Counted from the stretch's first letter, positions 1 through 7,733 are shown. The stretch is 7,733 nucleotides of DNA from Schlegelella_A sp035995885 (GCA_035995885.1 DASYKC010000170.1:1-7733), one strand, 5' to 3'. Notes: a model not told the origin generated them from the letters alone. Made by a program: numbers and translations.

Positions 1-551
1 AAGGCGACGCAGCCGCCCATCGCAAAGGTCCGGTGGCCGAACAGCGCGAGCTGCATCAGCGGTTGGGCGGCGCGCTGCTGGCGCACGATGAAACCGCCGA
101 CCGCCACGGCCGAACATGCGAACAGCACGAGCGCGATCTCGGCCGACGGGTCGTGCAGGCGCACCAGGCCGTTCAGCCCGCACAGCACCGCGGCTGTCAG
201 CAGCACGAGTCCGACGACGTCCAGCCGCCGGCCGCCCTGGTCGAGCGGTGCACCGCCGGGCGCGCCATCCGGCAGGTAACGCGCCGCGAGCATGAGCGCG
301 GCGGCGCAGAACGGCGCGACGACGAAGAAGATCGAGCGCCAGCCCCACCACTCGACCAGCACGCCGCCGACGCTCGGCCCGATCGCCGGCGCGAGGACGA
401 CGCCGAAGCCGAAGATGCCCATCGCCTTGCCCTGCTCGGCGCGCCCGAACGCATGCAGCACGATGATCGCGGGGATCGGCTGCAGCACGCCGGCGGCGAG
501 CCCCTCGGCGACCCGCATCGCGAGGATGAGGCCGAACCACTGGCTCGAGCC
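1..551 (-). pseudogene. Second DHA2-family MFS transporter fragment, 5'-truncated at the junction
   Basis: Read in the frame one base off from the upstream transporter, this segment encodes about 183 good transporter residues. It begins at GSSQWFGLILAMRVAEG, passes motif C APAIGPSVGG and VEWWGWRSIFFVVAPF, and continues to QPLMQLALFGHRTFAMGGCVA at the left edge. It corresponds to residues 106 onward of the neighbouring copy and then goes past the point where that copy breaks off. It has no start codon of its own: its 5' end is replaced by the first gene at about 544-552. The first 82 residues differ from the other copy at only about three positions, while the following 90 are much more divergent. 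It is therefore a paralogue or a different allele rather than a fresh duplication. The frame is open to the edge; its 3' end is outside the window. Without a start or ribosome site it is probably not translated. Confidence 0.75.
307..551 (-). repeat. Direct repeat copy 1 (transporter segment)
   Basis: Matches 806-1050 without any insertion or deletion, offset exactly 499 bases, with roughly a dozen substitutions in 245 bases by eye (about 95% identical). Similarity continues leftwards at a lower level (about 52-306 against 551-805) at the same offset. The repeat ends sharply at the shared bases of ctggctcgagcc; beyond that the two copies are unrelated. Confidence 0.85.
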
Positions 552-1365
552 GCATCAGCGGGCGCGCGCCGCGCCGCTGGTGCAGCACGAACGCGAGCAC
601 CGCCCCGGCGCTGAGCGCGAGCAGCGCCAGGCCGAGCGGGCGGCCCGCGCCGTCCAGGCTGACGATGCCGTTCAGCAGCGACAGCACCGCGACCGCGATC
701 AGCGCGAGGCCGACGAGATCGATGCGGCCGGCGCCCCGGTTGACCGCGGCGCCGCCCGGCGCGCCGACCGGCAGGTAGCGCAGCGCCATCGCGAGCGCGA
801 GCGCGCAGAACGGCGCGACGACGAAGAAGATCGAGCGCCAGCCCCACCACTCGACCAGCACGCCGCCGACGCTCGGGCCGACCGCCGGGGCGAGGACGAC
901 GCCGAAGCCGAAGATGCCCATCGCCTTGCCCTGCTCGCCGCGCTCGAACGCGTGCAGCACGATGATCGCCGGAATCGGCTGCAGCACGCCGGCGGCGAGG
1001 CCTTCGGCGACGCGCATCGCGAGGATCAGGCCGAACCACTGGCTCGAGCCTCCGCAGATGCCGCCGGCCATCAGCAGCAGCACCGCGCCGCAATAGGTGT
1101 GGCGGTAGCCGAAGCGCTCGAGCAGCCAGGGCGTCGTCAGCATCGAGAGCGTCATCGCCGCCATGAAGCCGGCCGACAGCCACTGGGCCCGCTCCTGGCC
1201 GAGCCCGAAGACGCGGCTCAGGTCCGGCACCGCGACGTTGACGATGGTCGACGCCATGATCGACGCGACCGTGCCGATCATCACCGTCAGCAGCACCCGC
1301 CAGCGATAGCTGGGGCCGAAGCGGGATGCGAGCGCGTCGCGGGAGTGCGGATCGGGTTCGGACAT
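550..1365 (-). CDS. DHA2-family MFS drug transporter, N-terminal part only (disrupted)
   Basis: Proton-driven multidrug exporter of the inner membrane, major facilitator superfamily, DHA2 (EmrB/QacA-like, nominally 14 TM). From the ATG at 1363-1365 the frame gives 272 good residues: TM1 around 23-47 (ending in IVNVAVPDLS), QWLSAGFMAA at 61-70, a long hydrophobic series, the antiporter motif C APAVGPSVGG at 159-168, and VEWWGWRSIFFVVAPF at 171-186, all typical of DHA2. It ends with LHQRRGARPLMR, the usual lead into the next helix. At about 544-552 the sequence then jumps to the equivalent of residue 106 of a related gene, one base out of register. The old frame stays open to the left edge but reads arginine-rich nonsense. 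No clear Shine-Dalgarno is seen. It starts 41 bases after malate synthase on the same strand, so it may be the last gene of that operon. As it stands the protein would lack its C-terminal half. Confidence 0.85.
806..1050 (-). repeat. Direct repeat copy 2 (transporter segment)
   Basis: Partner of the repeat at 307-551. Here the segment sits inside the intact N-terminal reading frame of the transporter and encodes about residues 106-187. The first copy would read in the same register only after a one-base shift. Confidence 0.85.
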
Positions 1366-1387
1366 CGATGACGGGCGCGGTGCGAAC

Positions 1388-1402
1388 CGCCGGTTTCCGG
1401 CG
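1388..1402 (-). terminator. Short hairpin just after malate synthase stop
   Basis: A perfect six-base stem with a three-base loop (cgccgg ttt ccggcg on the plus strand) begins four bases after the malate synthase TGA would end, in the 41-base gap before the transporter. No T-run follows, so it may be a weak terminator, an mRNA 3'-end stabiliser, or chance in GC-rich DNA. Confidence 0.25.
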
Positions 1403-1406
1403 AAGC

Positions 1407-3001
<1,595 letters not shown>

Positions 3002-3005
<4 letters not shown>

Positions 3006-3706
3006 GGCGAGGGTCTTTCGGAAGCGAAGAAGTCGAGCACGTCGGTGAGCTTTGTGCCGATTCGCGTCGGCATCGCGCCGAGCTCGTCGAGCGGCAGGCC
3101 GAAGCGATTGATCCAGAGCGTCGTGTAGCCGAACCAGGTCGCGCCGATCGCGTCCCAGCAGTTGCTCGAGACGAACAGCACCTCGGCCGGAGCGAGGCCG
3201 AGCGCCTGCGTGCCGAGCGCATAGGTCGCCGGATCGGTCTTGAAGCGGCCGGTGCTCTCGACGCTCAGCACCGGGTCGAGCAGGTCGGCGAAGCCGGCGT
3301 GGCGGACGACCGCCTCGAGCATGTCGGGGTCGCCGTTGCTGAGGACGCCGGCACGGATACCGCGCCGGCGCAGCTCGACGAGGACGGCGCGGTTCTCGGC
3401 GAACGGCGCGAGCCGCTCGTAGGCGCCCATCAGCTCGCGCTCGGCGGCGTCTTCGAGGGCGAGGCCGAAGCGGCGCGCCGCGTAGCGCAGCCCGGCCAGG
3501 GTGCAGTCGCGAAAGCTGCGCGGCCGGCCGCTCATCGACGTCAGTCGGGTGTACTCGATCTGCTTGTCGCGCCAGAGGATGCCGAGCCGCTCGCCCGCAC
3601 CCGGAAACAGGCGCTCGGCGGCGACGCCGACGCTGTAGACGTCGAACAGCGTGCCGTAGGCATCGAAGAGCACGGCGCGAGGCGCCGGCCCCGGGGTCGG
3701 TTCCAT
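3002..3706 (-). CDS. HAD type II hydrolase, probable (S)-2-haloacid dehalogenase
   Basis: A 234-residue haloacid dehalogenase-superfamily enzyme. Members of the type II group hydrolyse L-2-haloacids such as chloroacetate to 2-hydroxyacids. All four HAD motifs are present: FDAYGTLFD (nucleophile D15), VLSNGD (S123, N124), RFKTDPATY (K156) and FVSSNCWDAIGA (S180, N182, D185). Every active-site residue I recall for L-DEX YL (D10, T14, R41, S118, K151, Y157, S175, N177, D180) is matched at a constant +5 offset: D15, T19, R46, S123, K156, Y162, S180, N182, D185. This supports true dehalogenase chemistry over a phosphatase, though substrate cannot be proven. Its TGA overlaps the malate synthase start. 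Chloroacetate hydrolysis gives glycolate, which after oxidation to glyoxylate would feed that enzyme. The start is chosen because motif I follows at once and the promoter-like DNA lies directly upstream. No Shine-Dalgarno is visible. Confidence 0.9.
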
Positions 3707-3747
3707 GGCGCTAATTTATGCGAAGCGCCGGTTATGCGACGCGCCGG
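3707..3747 (-). promoter_or_regulatory. Putative promoter/operator of the dehalogenase-malate synthase operon, with 16-bp tandem repeat
   Basis: Immediately upstream of the dehalogenase ATG lies an AT-rich island in GC-rich DNA. On the minus strand it reads TTCGCATAAATTAGCGCC before the ATG. CATAAA or ATAAAT is a plausible -10 box 7-8 bases from the start codon, which would make the transcript leaderless or nearly so. The island is part of a head-to-tail 16-bp repeat with one mismatch: plus strand 3716-3731 ttatgcgaagcgccgg and 3732-3747 ttatgcgacgcgccgg. A degenerate third copy is at 3748-3760. No good -35 box is seen. Confidence 0.4.
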
Positions 3748-3812
3748 TGAACCGCGCCGGCGCCGCGTCCGGCGTCGGCCGGGGCGCGGCGCGCAAAAGC
3801 CGATCGTCAGCC

Positions 3813-3837
3813 GGGCGCGCCGGCGCCGGACGCGCCC
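3813..3837 (-). terminator. Strong palindrome downstream of the PsiF-repeat gene
   Basis: Eleven bases past the PsiF-repeat stop codon is a near-perfect palindrome. Its arms gggcgcg (3813-3819) and cgcgccc (3831-3837) enclose ccggcgccgg (3820-3829), with one unpaired base at 3830. On the minus strand a TTTT run (3795-3798) follows only after another 14 bases, so it is not a textbook intrinsic terminator. It is well placed to end PsiF transcription before the dehalogenase operon. Confidence 0.4.
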
Positions 3838-3847
3838 GATCGCCCGC

Positions 3848-4156
3848 TCAGGCCGAGAGGCATTCCTTCATGAAGGCCTTGCGCTCGTCGCCCTTCTTGC
3901 CGGTGGCGTCGGTGTTGCACTTCTTCATCTTGTCCTGCTGCGTCATCGGCTTGGCCGACAGGCAGGTTTTCATGAACGCCTTGCGATCGTCGCCCTTCTT
4001 GTCGCCGGCCTCCTTGTTGCAGTCGCCCATCTTCGATTGCTGCTTGGTCATCGCGCCGCTGGCGGCCATGCCGGGCGCTTCCTTGTGCGAGTTGGCGAAC
4101 GCCGAGGTCGAGATTGCCAGGGCCAGGGCCGCCGACAGCGTGAGCAGTTGTCGCAT
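3848..4156 (-). CDS. PsiF-repeat exported small protein
   Basis: 102 residues. An N-terminal signal peptide MRQLLTLSAALALAISTSAFA has a likely cleavage site after AFA (residue 21), so the mature protein should be periplasmic. Two PsiF repeats of 34 residues follow: MTKQQSKMGDCNKEAG...AFMKTCLSA and MTQQDKMKKCNTDATG...AFMKECLSA. Each carries two cysteines 19 positions apart (C46/C65 and C80/C99), which could form disulfides. The repeat is also visible in the DNA, with a 102-base period (for example at 3869 and 3971). E. coli PsiF is a Pho-regulon protein of unknown function. I see no clear Pho box here. The start at 4156 is preferred over an upstream in-frame ATG at 4237 because it gives a clean signal peptide and has GGGAGA six bases upstream. 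It follows the kinase gene on the same strand after 112 bases, so readthrough is possible. Confidence 0.9.
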   Translation of the reverse strand: MRQLLTLSAALALAISTSAFANSHKEAPGMAASGAMTKQQSKMGDCNKEAGDKKGDDRKAFMKTCLSAKPMTQQDKMKKCNTDATGKKGDERKAFMKECLSA

Positions 4157-4244
4157 GAAAGTCTCCCGTGATGGTGAGGATCGCCGCGCGACACGCGAGG
4201 CGGCGCGATTGAACCACGGCGCCGCGCACGCGGGCAAGCGCGCT

Positions 4245-4259
4245 GCAACGAAGCGTTGC
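4245..4259 (-). terminator. Short hairpin after the kinase gene
   Basis: A perfect inverted repeat, gcaacg aag cgttgc, lies ten bases past the kinase TAG. The stem is six base pairs with a three-base loop; the minus-strand loop is CTT. There is no T-run. It could be a weak terminator or RNA 3'-end structure. Confidence 0.3.
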
Positions 4260-4268
4260 CGCGGCGTC

Positions 4269-5636
4269 CTAGAAGATCCGGCGCGGGTGCGCCAGCTGCT
4301 CGTGCGCCGAGTGGAGCCGCCGCACGAGCACCTTGATGAAGGAATCGTGGAACAGGTGGCGCGTGTTCGGGCTGAGCTGCAGCAAGGTCTCGGGCGTGAA
4401 CGAGATCGTCGTCGCCGGCTCGGTGACGATGACGTCGGTGCTGTGGCGCTTGAGCTCGGCGCTCGGCGCGAGATAGGCCATCTCGCCGACCGACGTTCCC
4501 GAGCCGAGCTTGACGACCTTCTTGCCGTCGCGGAACACCTCGACCTCGCCCTGGGCGATGATGTGAAAGCTGTTGCCTTCCTCGCCCTTGCGATAGAGCG
4601 CGTGGCCGAAGTGGAAGCGCTGCCACTTGGCGCGGTGCACGACCTCCCACAGCTCGACGTCGCCGAAGTTCTGGAAGAACTCGAGCGTGCGCAGCAGCGT
4701 GAAGCGCTCGGAATCGAGAACGCCCTGGAACTGGCCGCGCGGCACCTGCTGGGTCGTGACCAGGGCCGAGATCGCGTTGGCGAATTCGCCCCAGTCGGCG
4801 TAGCGCTCGCCCGGCTGCTTGGCGAGCGCCTTCTGGATCACGTCGTCGAGGCCGGCGGTGACGCCGGCGCGCAGGCCGATCAGCGAGGCCGGCTTGACGT
4901 TGTAGATCTGATGCATCATGGCCGACTGCACCTGCGCATCGAAGAGCGGCCGGCCGGCGATGAGGTGATAGAGGACGGCGCCGAGCGAGTAGATGTCGGC
5001 GCGGCAATCGATGGTGCCGCCGTCGAGCTGCTCCGGCGACATGTAGGCGAGCGAGCCGACGCGATGGATCTGCGTCACGTCCGAGCCGAGGTTCAGCACG
5101 CTGCCGAAGTCGGTGATCTTGACGTCGGTGATCGTGCCGTTGGTGAGCACGGCGAGCAGGTTGGCGGGCTTGACGTCACGGTGGATCAGGCCCTGGCGAT
5201 AGACATAGCCGAGCGCCATCGCGCACTTGAAGCCGATCTCGACGACGAGCTCGAGCGAGAGCAGCTGGTCGGCGCGGCAGTACGGCCTGAGCGTGCTGCC
5301 GGCGACGTACTCCATCACCAGATACGGCGCCACCGGGTCGGGAACGGCGTCGAAGATCTGGACGACGTTCGGGTGCTGCAGCTTGCCGACGAGCGCCGCC
5401 TCGGCGGCGAAGAAGCGCTCGGAGTAGTGGCCGTCGACGGGATCGCCCGCAGTCGACGAGCGCACCCGCTTGATGGCGACGTTCCGGCGCTGGAAGTCGT
5501 CGTAGCCGAGGAAGACCTCGCTCGTCGCGCCGTCGCCGAGGCGGCCGAGGATGCGGTACTTGCCGATGTGCGCCGGCAGTGCGGCGGCCCCGACCGAGAC
5601 TTCGGCAGAGGCGGGAGCGGACAGCGCGACGGACAT
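4269..5636 (-). CDS. Hanks-type Ser/Thr protein kinase with C-terminal cyclic-nucleotide-binding-like domain
   Basis: Predicted cytosolic kinase of 455 residues with no membrane segment. An Ala-rich leader (1-25) is followed by a full kinase domain (about 27-293): glycine loop GRLGDGATSEVFLG (31-44), VAIK lysine K56, helix-C glutamate E79, catalytic loop HRDVKPANL (152-160, D154), DFG (176-178), SPE (200-202), D214 and R278. All the residues for catalysis are present, and the HRD arginine suggests activation-loop phosphorylation. After a linker, about 312-440 resembles the CRP/cNMP fold: FQNFGDVELWEVV, LYRKGEEGNSFHIIAQGEVEVFRDG and VGEMAYLAP. In the phosphate-binding cassette, KRHSTDVIVTEP aligns with the usual RSATVVAVEP, so the ligand-binding arginine appears to be H398. 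The nucleotide may not bind in the standard way. The architecture implies kinase activity controlled by a sensory C-terminal domain. Substrate is unknown. It is divergent from argS; no clear Shine-Dalgarno is seen. Confidence 0.93.
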   Translation of the reverse strand: MSVALSAPASAEVSVGAAALPAHIGKYRILGRLGDGATSEVFLGYDDFQRRNVAIKRVRSSTAGDPVDGHYSERFFAAEAALVGKLQHPNVVQIFDAVPDPVAPYLVMEYVAGSTLRPYCRADQLLSLELVVEIGFKCAMALGYVYRQGLIHRDVKPANLLAVLTNGTITDVKITDFGSVLNLGSDVTQIHRVGSLAYMSPEQLDGGTIDCRADIYSLGAVLYHLIAGRPLFDAQVQSAMMHQIYNVKPASLIGLRAGVTAGLDDVIQKALAKQPGERYADWGEFANAISALVTTQQVPRGQFQGVLDSERFTLLRTLEFFQNFGDVELWEVVHRAKWQRFHFGHALYRKGEEGNSFHIIAQGEVEVFRDGKKVVKLGSGTSVGEMAYLAPSAELKRHSTDVIVTEPATTISFTPETLLQLSPNTRHLFHDSFIKVLVRRLHSAHEQLAHPRRIF

Positions 5637-5681
5637 GTTGCGGCGGTTGGGACGGGCATTCTTGCATCGGCGTCAGGCCTG

Positions 5682-5759
5682 CGGCACGGCGCCGACGGCG
5701 CGGACCTGGGCCTTGTTCACGCTTGCCCGTGACTTCTCGTTACCCGCGGCGCCGTGCGG
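5682..5759. promoter_or_regulatory. Divergent kinase/argS intergenic region with nested inverted repeats
   Basis: The 147-base region between the two divergent starts holds an imperfect inverted repeat: cggcacggcgcc at 5682-5693 and ggcgccgtgcgg at 5748-5759, 11 of 12 pairing. Nested between them is a short dyad, tcacg-N6-cgtga (5717-5732). This could be an operator shared by both genes, but GC-rich DNA makes such dyads common. A weak AAGAAT-like box on the minus strand, about 27 bases before the kinase start, could serve that gene. Confidence 0.25.
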
Positions 5760-5770
5760 AGGTCGCCTCG

Positions 5771-5776
5771 TAGAAT
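5771..5776 (+). promoter_or_regulatory. -10-like box of argS, possibly leaderless
   Basis: TAGAAT matches the sigma-70 -10 consensus at five of six positions and ends seven bases before the ATG at 5784. Transcription would then begin at or beside the start codon. The only Shine-Dalgarno-like bases (ggagg, 5758-5762) are over 20 bases upstream of the ATG, too far to serve it. No recognisable -35 hexamer is at the expected distance. Confidence 0.45.
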
Positions 5777-5783
5777 TCCCTCG

Positions 5784-7487
5784 ATGATGTCGGCCCGTGA
5801 AGAATTGCTCGATGCGCTGCGCGCGGCGATGGCCGAAGTCAGCCCGGGCACCACGCTCGCCGCCGCCTTCGAGACGCCGAAGCAGGCCGACCACGGCGAT
5901 CTCGCCGTCACCGCGGCGATGCCGCTCGCCAAGGCGCAGAAGCGAAATCCGCGCGAGGTCGCGGCCGAGCTGATCGCCGCCCTGCGCGCCAAGACCGCGG
6001 TCGAGCGCTGGGTCGAGTCGATCGCCGTCGCCGGGCCCGGCTTCATCAACCTGCACCTGCGCGCCGCGGCGCGCCAGCGCATCGTCGCCGAAGCGCTGGC
6101 CGCCGGTGCCCGGTTCGGCAGGCGCGAAGCGAGCGGTGCGCCGGTCATGGTCGAGTTCGTCTCGGCCAACCCGACCGGCCCGCTCCACGTCGGCCACGCG
6201 CGCCAGGCCGCGCTCGGCGACGCGATCTGCAACCTGCTCGAGACGCAGGGCCGGCGTGTCCTGCGCGAGTTCTATTACAACGACGCCGGCGTCCAGATCG
6301 CGACGCTGGCGGCGTCGGTGAAGGCGCGACTCGACGGCCTCGCGCCGCGCGATCCGGGCTGGCCGGAGGCGGCGTACAACGGCGATTACGTCGCCGACAT
6401 CGCCGCCGATTTCGCCGCCGGCAAGACGGTGCACGCCGACGACCGCGAGTTCACCGCGTCGGGCGACACGAACGACCTCGACGGCATCCGCCAGTTCGCC
6501 GTCGCCTACCTGCGCCACGAGCAGGATCTCGACCTGCAAGCGTTCGGCGTCCGCTTCGACAACTACTTCCTCGAGTCCAGCCTGTACGAGAGCGGCCGGG
6601 TCGAGGCGACCGTCGCCCGCCTCGTCGCCGCCGGCAAGACCTACGAGGAAGGCGGCGCGCTCTGGCTGCGCACGACCGACTACGGCGACGACAAGGATCG
6701 CGTCATGCGCAAGTCCGACGGCACGTACACCTACTTCGTCCCGGACGTCGCCTACCACCTGGCCAAGTTCGAGCGCGGCTTCACGACCGCGATCAACATC
6801 CAGGGCACCGACCATCACGGCACGATCGCGCGTGTCCGCGCCGGCCTGCAGGCGGCCGACGCCGGCGTGCCGCCGCGCTACCCGGAGTACGTGCTCAACA
6901 CGATGGTTCGCGTCGAGCGCGGCGGCGAGGAAGTCAAGATCTCGAAGCGCGCCGGCAACTACGTGACGCTGCGCGACCTGATCGACTGGACCAGCCGCGA
7001 CGCGGTGCGCTTCTTCATGCTGAGCCGCAAGGCCGACACCGAGTTCACCTTCGACGTCGACCTGGCGCTGAAGCAAAACGACGAGAACCCGGTCTTCTAC
7101 GTCCAGTACGCGCACGCCCGGATCTGCTCGGTGCTCGAGCAGCACGCGGCGCAGGGTGGCGACGTGTCCGGGCTGGCCGGCGCCGACCTCGGCCGCCTGG
7201 TCGCGCCGAGCGAGACCGCTCTCTTGCGCAAGCTCGCCGAGTACGGCCCGATGCTCGCCGTCGCCGCCGCCAACCTGGCGCCGCACGAGGTCGCGTTCTA
7301 CCTGCGCGACCTGGCGGCCACCTTCCACAGCTACTACGGCGCCGAGCGATTCCTCGTCGACGACCCCGAGCTGGCGCGCGCCCGCCTCGCGCTGCTCGCG
7401 GCGACGCGCCAGATCCTCCGCAACGCGCTCGCCGTCCTCGGCGTCGGCGCGCCGGAGCGCATGAACAGAGAGACGGACACGGCATGA
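5784..7487 (+). CDS. argS: Arginyl-tRNA synthetase
   Basis: Attaches arginine to tRNA-Arg using ATP; essential, cytosolic, class Ia. The 567 residues match the usual bacterial length. The N-terminal Add1-like domain contains HGDLAVTAAMPLAK (37-50). The catalytic domain starts with EFVSANPTGPLHVGHARQAALGD (124-146), carrying the HIGH signature as HVGH (135-138). REFYYNDAGVQI is at 161-172, VPDVAYHLAKFERG at 319-332, NIQGTDHHGTIARV at 338-351, and the KMSKS loop is present as KISKRAGNYVTLRDLI (385-400). The C-terminal anticodon-binding domain of the DALR type runs from about 435 and ends in ARLALLAATRQILRNALAVLGVGAPERM. The start at 5784 is preferred (5787 is also possible, both ATG) over an in-frame GTG at 5754, which would add unconserved residues and lie upstream of the -10-like box. 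Its TGA overlaps the next gene as ATGA. Confidence 0.98.
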   Translation: MMSAREELLDALRAAMAEVSPGTTLAAAFETPKQADHGDLAVTAAMPLAKAQKRNPREVAAELIAALRAKTAVERWVESIAVAGPGFINLHLRAAARQRIVAEALAAGARFGRREASGAPVMVEFVSANPTGPLHVGHARQAALGDAICNLLETQGRRVLREFYYNDAGVQIATLAASVKARLDGLAPRDPGWPEAAYNGDYVADIAADFAAGKTVHADDREFTASGDTNDLDGIRQFAVAYLRHEQDLDLQAFGVRFDNYFLESSLYESGRVEATVARLVAAGKTYEEGGALWLRTTDYGDDKDRVMRKSDGTYTYFVPDVAYHLAKFERGFTTAINIQGTDHHGTIARVRAGLQAADAGVPPRYPEYVLNTMVRVERGGEEVKISKRAGNYVTLRDLIDWTSRDAVRFFMLSRKADTEFTFDVDLALKQNDENPVFYVQYAHARICSVLEQHAAQGGDVSGLAGADLGRLVAPSETALLRKLAEYGPMLAVAAANLAPHEVAFYLRDLAATFHSYYGAERFLVDDPELARARLALLAATRQILRNALAVLGVGAPERMNRETDTA

Positions 7488-7733
7488 AGGCACCCTCACT
7501 TCGCTCCGCCCAGGGTGGCGGTTTCCTGATCGGCCTGGTGGTCGGCCTCCTCATCGGCCTGGCGGCGGCGCTGGGCGTCGCCCTCTACGTGACGAAGGCG
7601 CCGAATCCGTTCGTCAACAAGGTGCCGGCGCGAACGCCGACGCAGGACGCGGCCGAGGCCGAGAAGAACCGGAACTGGGATCCGAACAGCTCGCTCGCCG
7701 GCCGCAATCCGGCGCCCGGCGCATCGGGCGTGG
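7484..7733 (+). CDS. SPOR/FtsN-like membrane-anchored protein, N-terminal part (cut by window edge)
   Basis: Starts at the ATG that overlaps the argS stop (ATGA), so it is probably translationally coupled to argS. The visible 83 residues comprise a short cytoplasmic head, one membrane helix (about 14-36, FLIGLVVGLLIGLAAALGVA) and the start of a periplasmic, Pro/Ala/Asn-rich segment with KAPNPFVNKVPART (38-51). The helix has glycines at 17, 21 and 25, a glycine-zipper pattern that may pack helices together. This head, and its position directly after argS, are what I recall for betaproteobacterial SPOR-domain proteins, which bind denuded peptidoglycan at the division site. The SPOR domain itself would lie beyond the right edge, so the assignment rests on the anchor and context only. 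Confidence 0.75.
   Translation, partial: MKAPSLRSAQGGGFLIGLVVGLLIGLAAALGVALYVTKAPNPFVNKVPARTPTQDAAEAEKNRNWDPNSSLAGRNPAPGASGV

Noticed and set aside
197..1183. 328-codon minus-strand frame through the transporter region
   Set aside because: It is out of frame with the transporter in both copies (arginine-rich, no hydrophobic helices), so it is not the product.
292..1371. 359-codon plus-strand frame with repeated peptide blocks
   Set aside because: The repeated peptides merely mirror the duplicated transporter DNA on the opposite strand; the minus-strand frames carry the real transporter motifs.
3869..4001. 102-base DNA repeat as a possible mobile or CRISPR-like repeat
   Set aside because: It is the two PsiF peptide repeats inside one coding gene; there are only two units and no spacers.
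3705..5732. 675-codon open frame on the plus strand across the PsiF-repeat and kinase genes
   Set aside because: Spans two well-supported minus-strand genes and their intergenic regions; low-complexity composition of a shadow frame.
5717..5732. tcacg-N6-cgtga as a CRP-type operator
   Set aside because: The half-sites are in the opposite order to the TGTGA-N6-TCACA consensus, so it cannot be called a CRP site.
5673..7499. 608-codon open frame on the minus strand opposite argS
   Set aside because: Shadow of argS; no motif or signal, and no plausible start context.

Overview
The window is very GC-rich chromosomal DNA with strong third-position G/C codon use. It most likely comes from a betaproteobacterium. 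This rests on the protein families (malate synthase A, type II haloacid dehalogenase, PsiF repeats, a class Ia arginyl-tRNA synthetase directly followed by a short-anchored SPOR/FtsN-like protein) and on recalled gene neighbourhoods; no search was run, so the taxonomic call is an inference. I see no phage, transposon, tRNA, rRNA or CRISPR. The genes are closely packed and no gene-free stretch reaches 300 bases.

Left part, all minus strand: a haloacid dehalogenase-like gene (3002-3706) overlaps malate synthase A (1407-3005) by four bases (ATGA). After a 41-base gap comes a DHA2-type multidrug MFS transporter starting at 1365. The transporter is broken. After 272 good residues the DNA jumps, out of frame, back into the middle of a second, diverged DHA2 transporter gene that runs off the left edge. 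The homologous stretches lie at a constant offset of 499 bases (166 codons plus one base). This is either a fusion/deletion between two related genes or an assembly error.

Middle, minus strand: a small exported PsiF-repeat protein (3848-4156) lies downstream of a soluble Ser/Thr protein kinase with a C-terminal CRP-like cyclic-nucleotide-binding fold (4269-5636). The kinase residues are complete, but the nucleotide-phosphate-binding arginine of the C-terminal domain appears to be replaced by histidine.

Right part, plus strand: divergently from the kinase, arginyl-tRNA synthetase (5784-7487) has a TAGAAT -10-like box ending seven bases before its start codon. It overlaps by four bases (ATGA) a single-pass membrane protein of the SPOR/FtsN-like type, cut by the right edge.

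The main points of interest are the transporter junction, the translational coupling of a dehalogenase having all L-2-haloacid dehalogenase active-site residues with the glyoxylate-consuming malate synthase, a 16-bp tandem repeat in the dehalogenase promoter region, and the unusual ligand pocket of the kinase. Most other long open frames in both directions are antisense shadows of these genes, as expected at this GC content.
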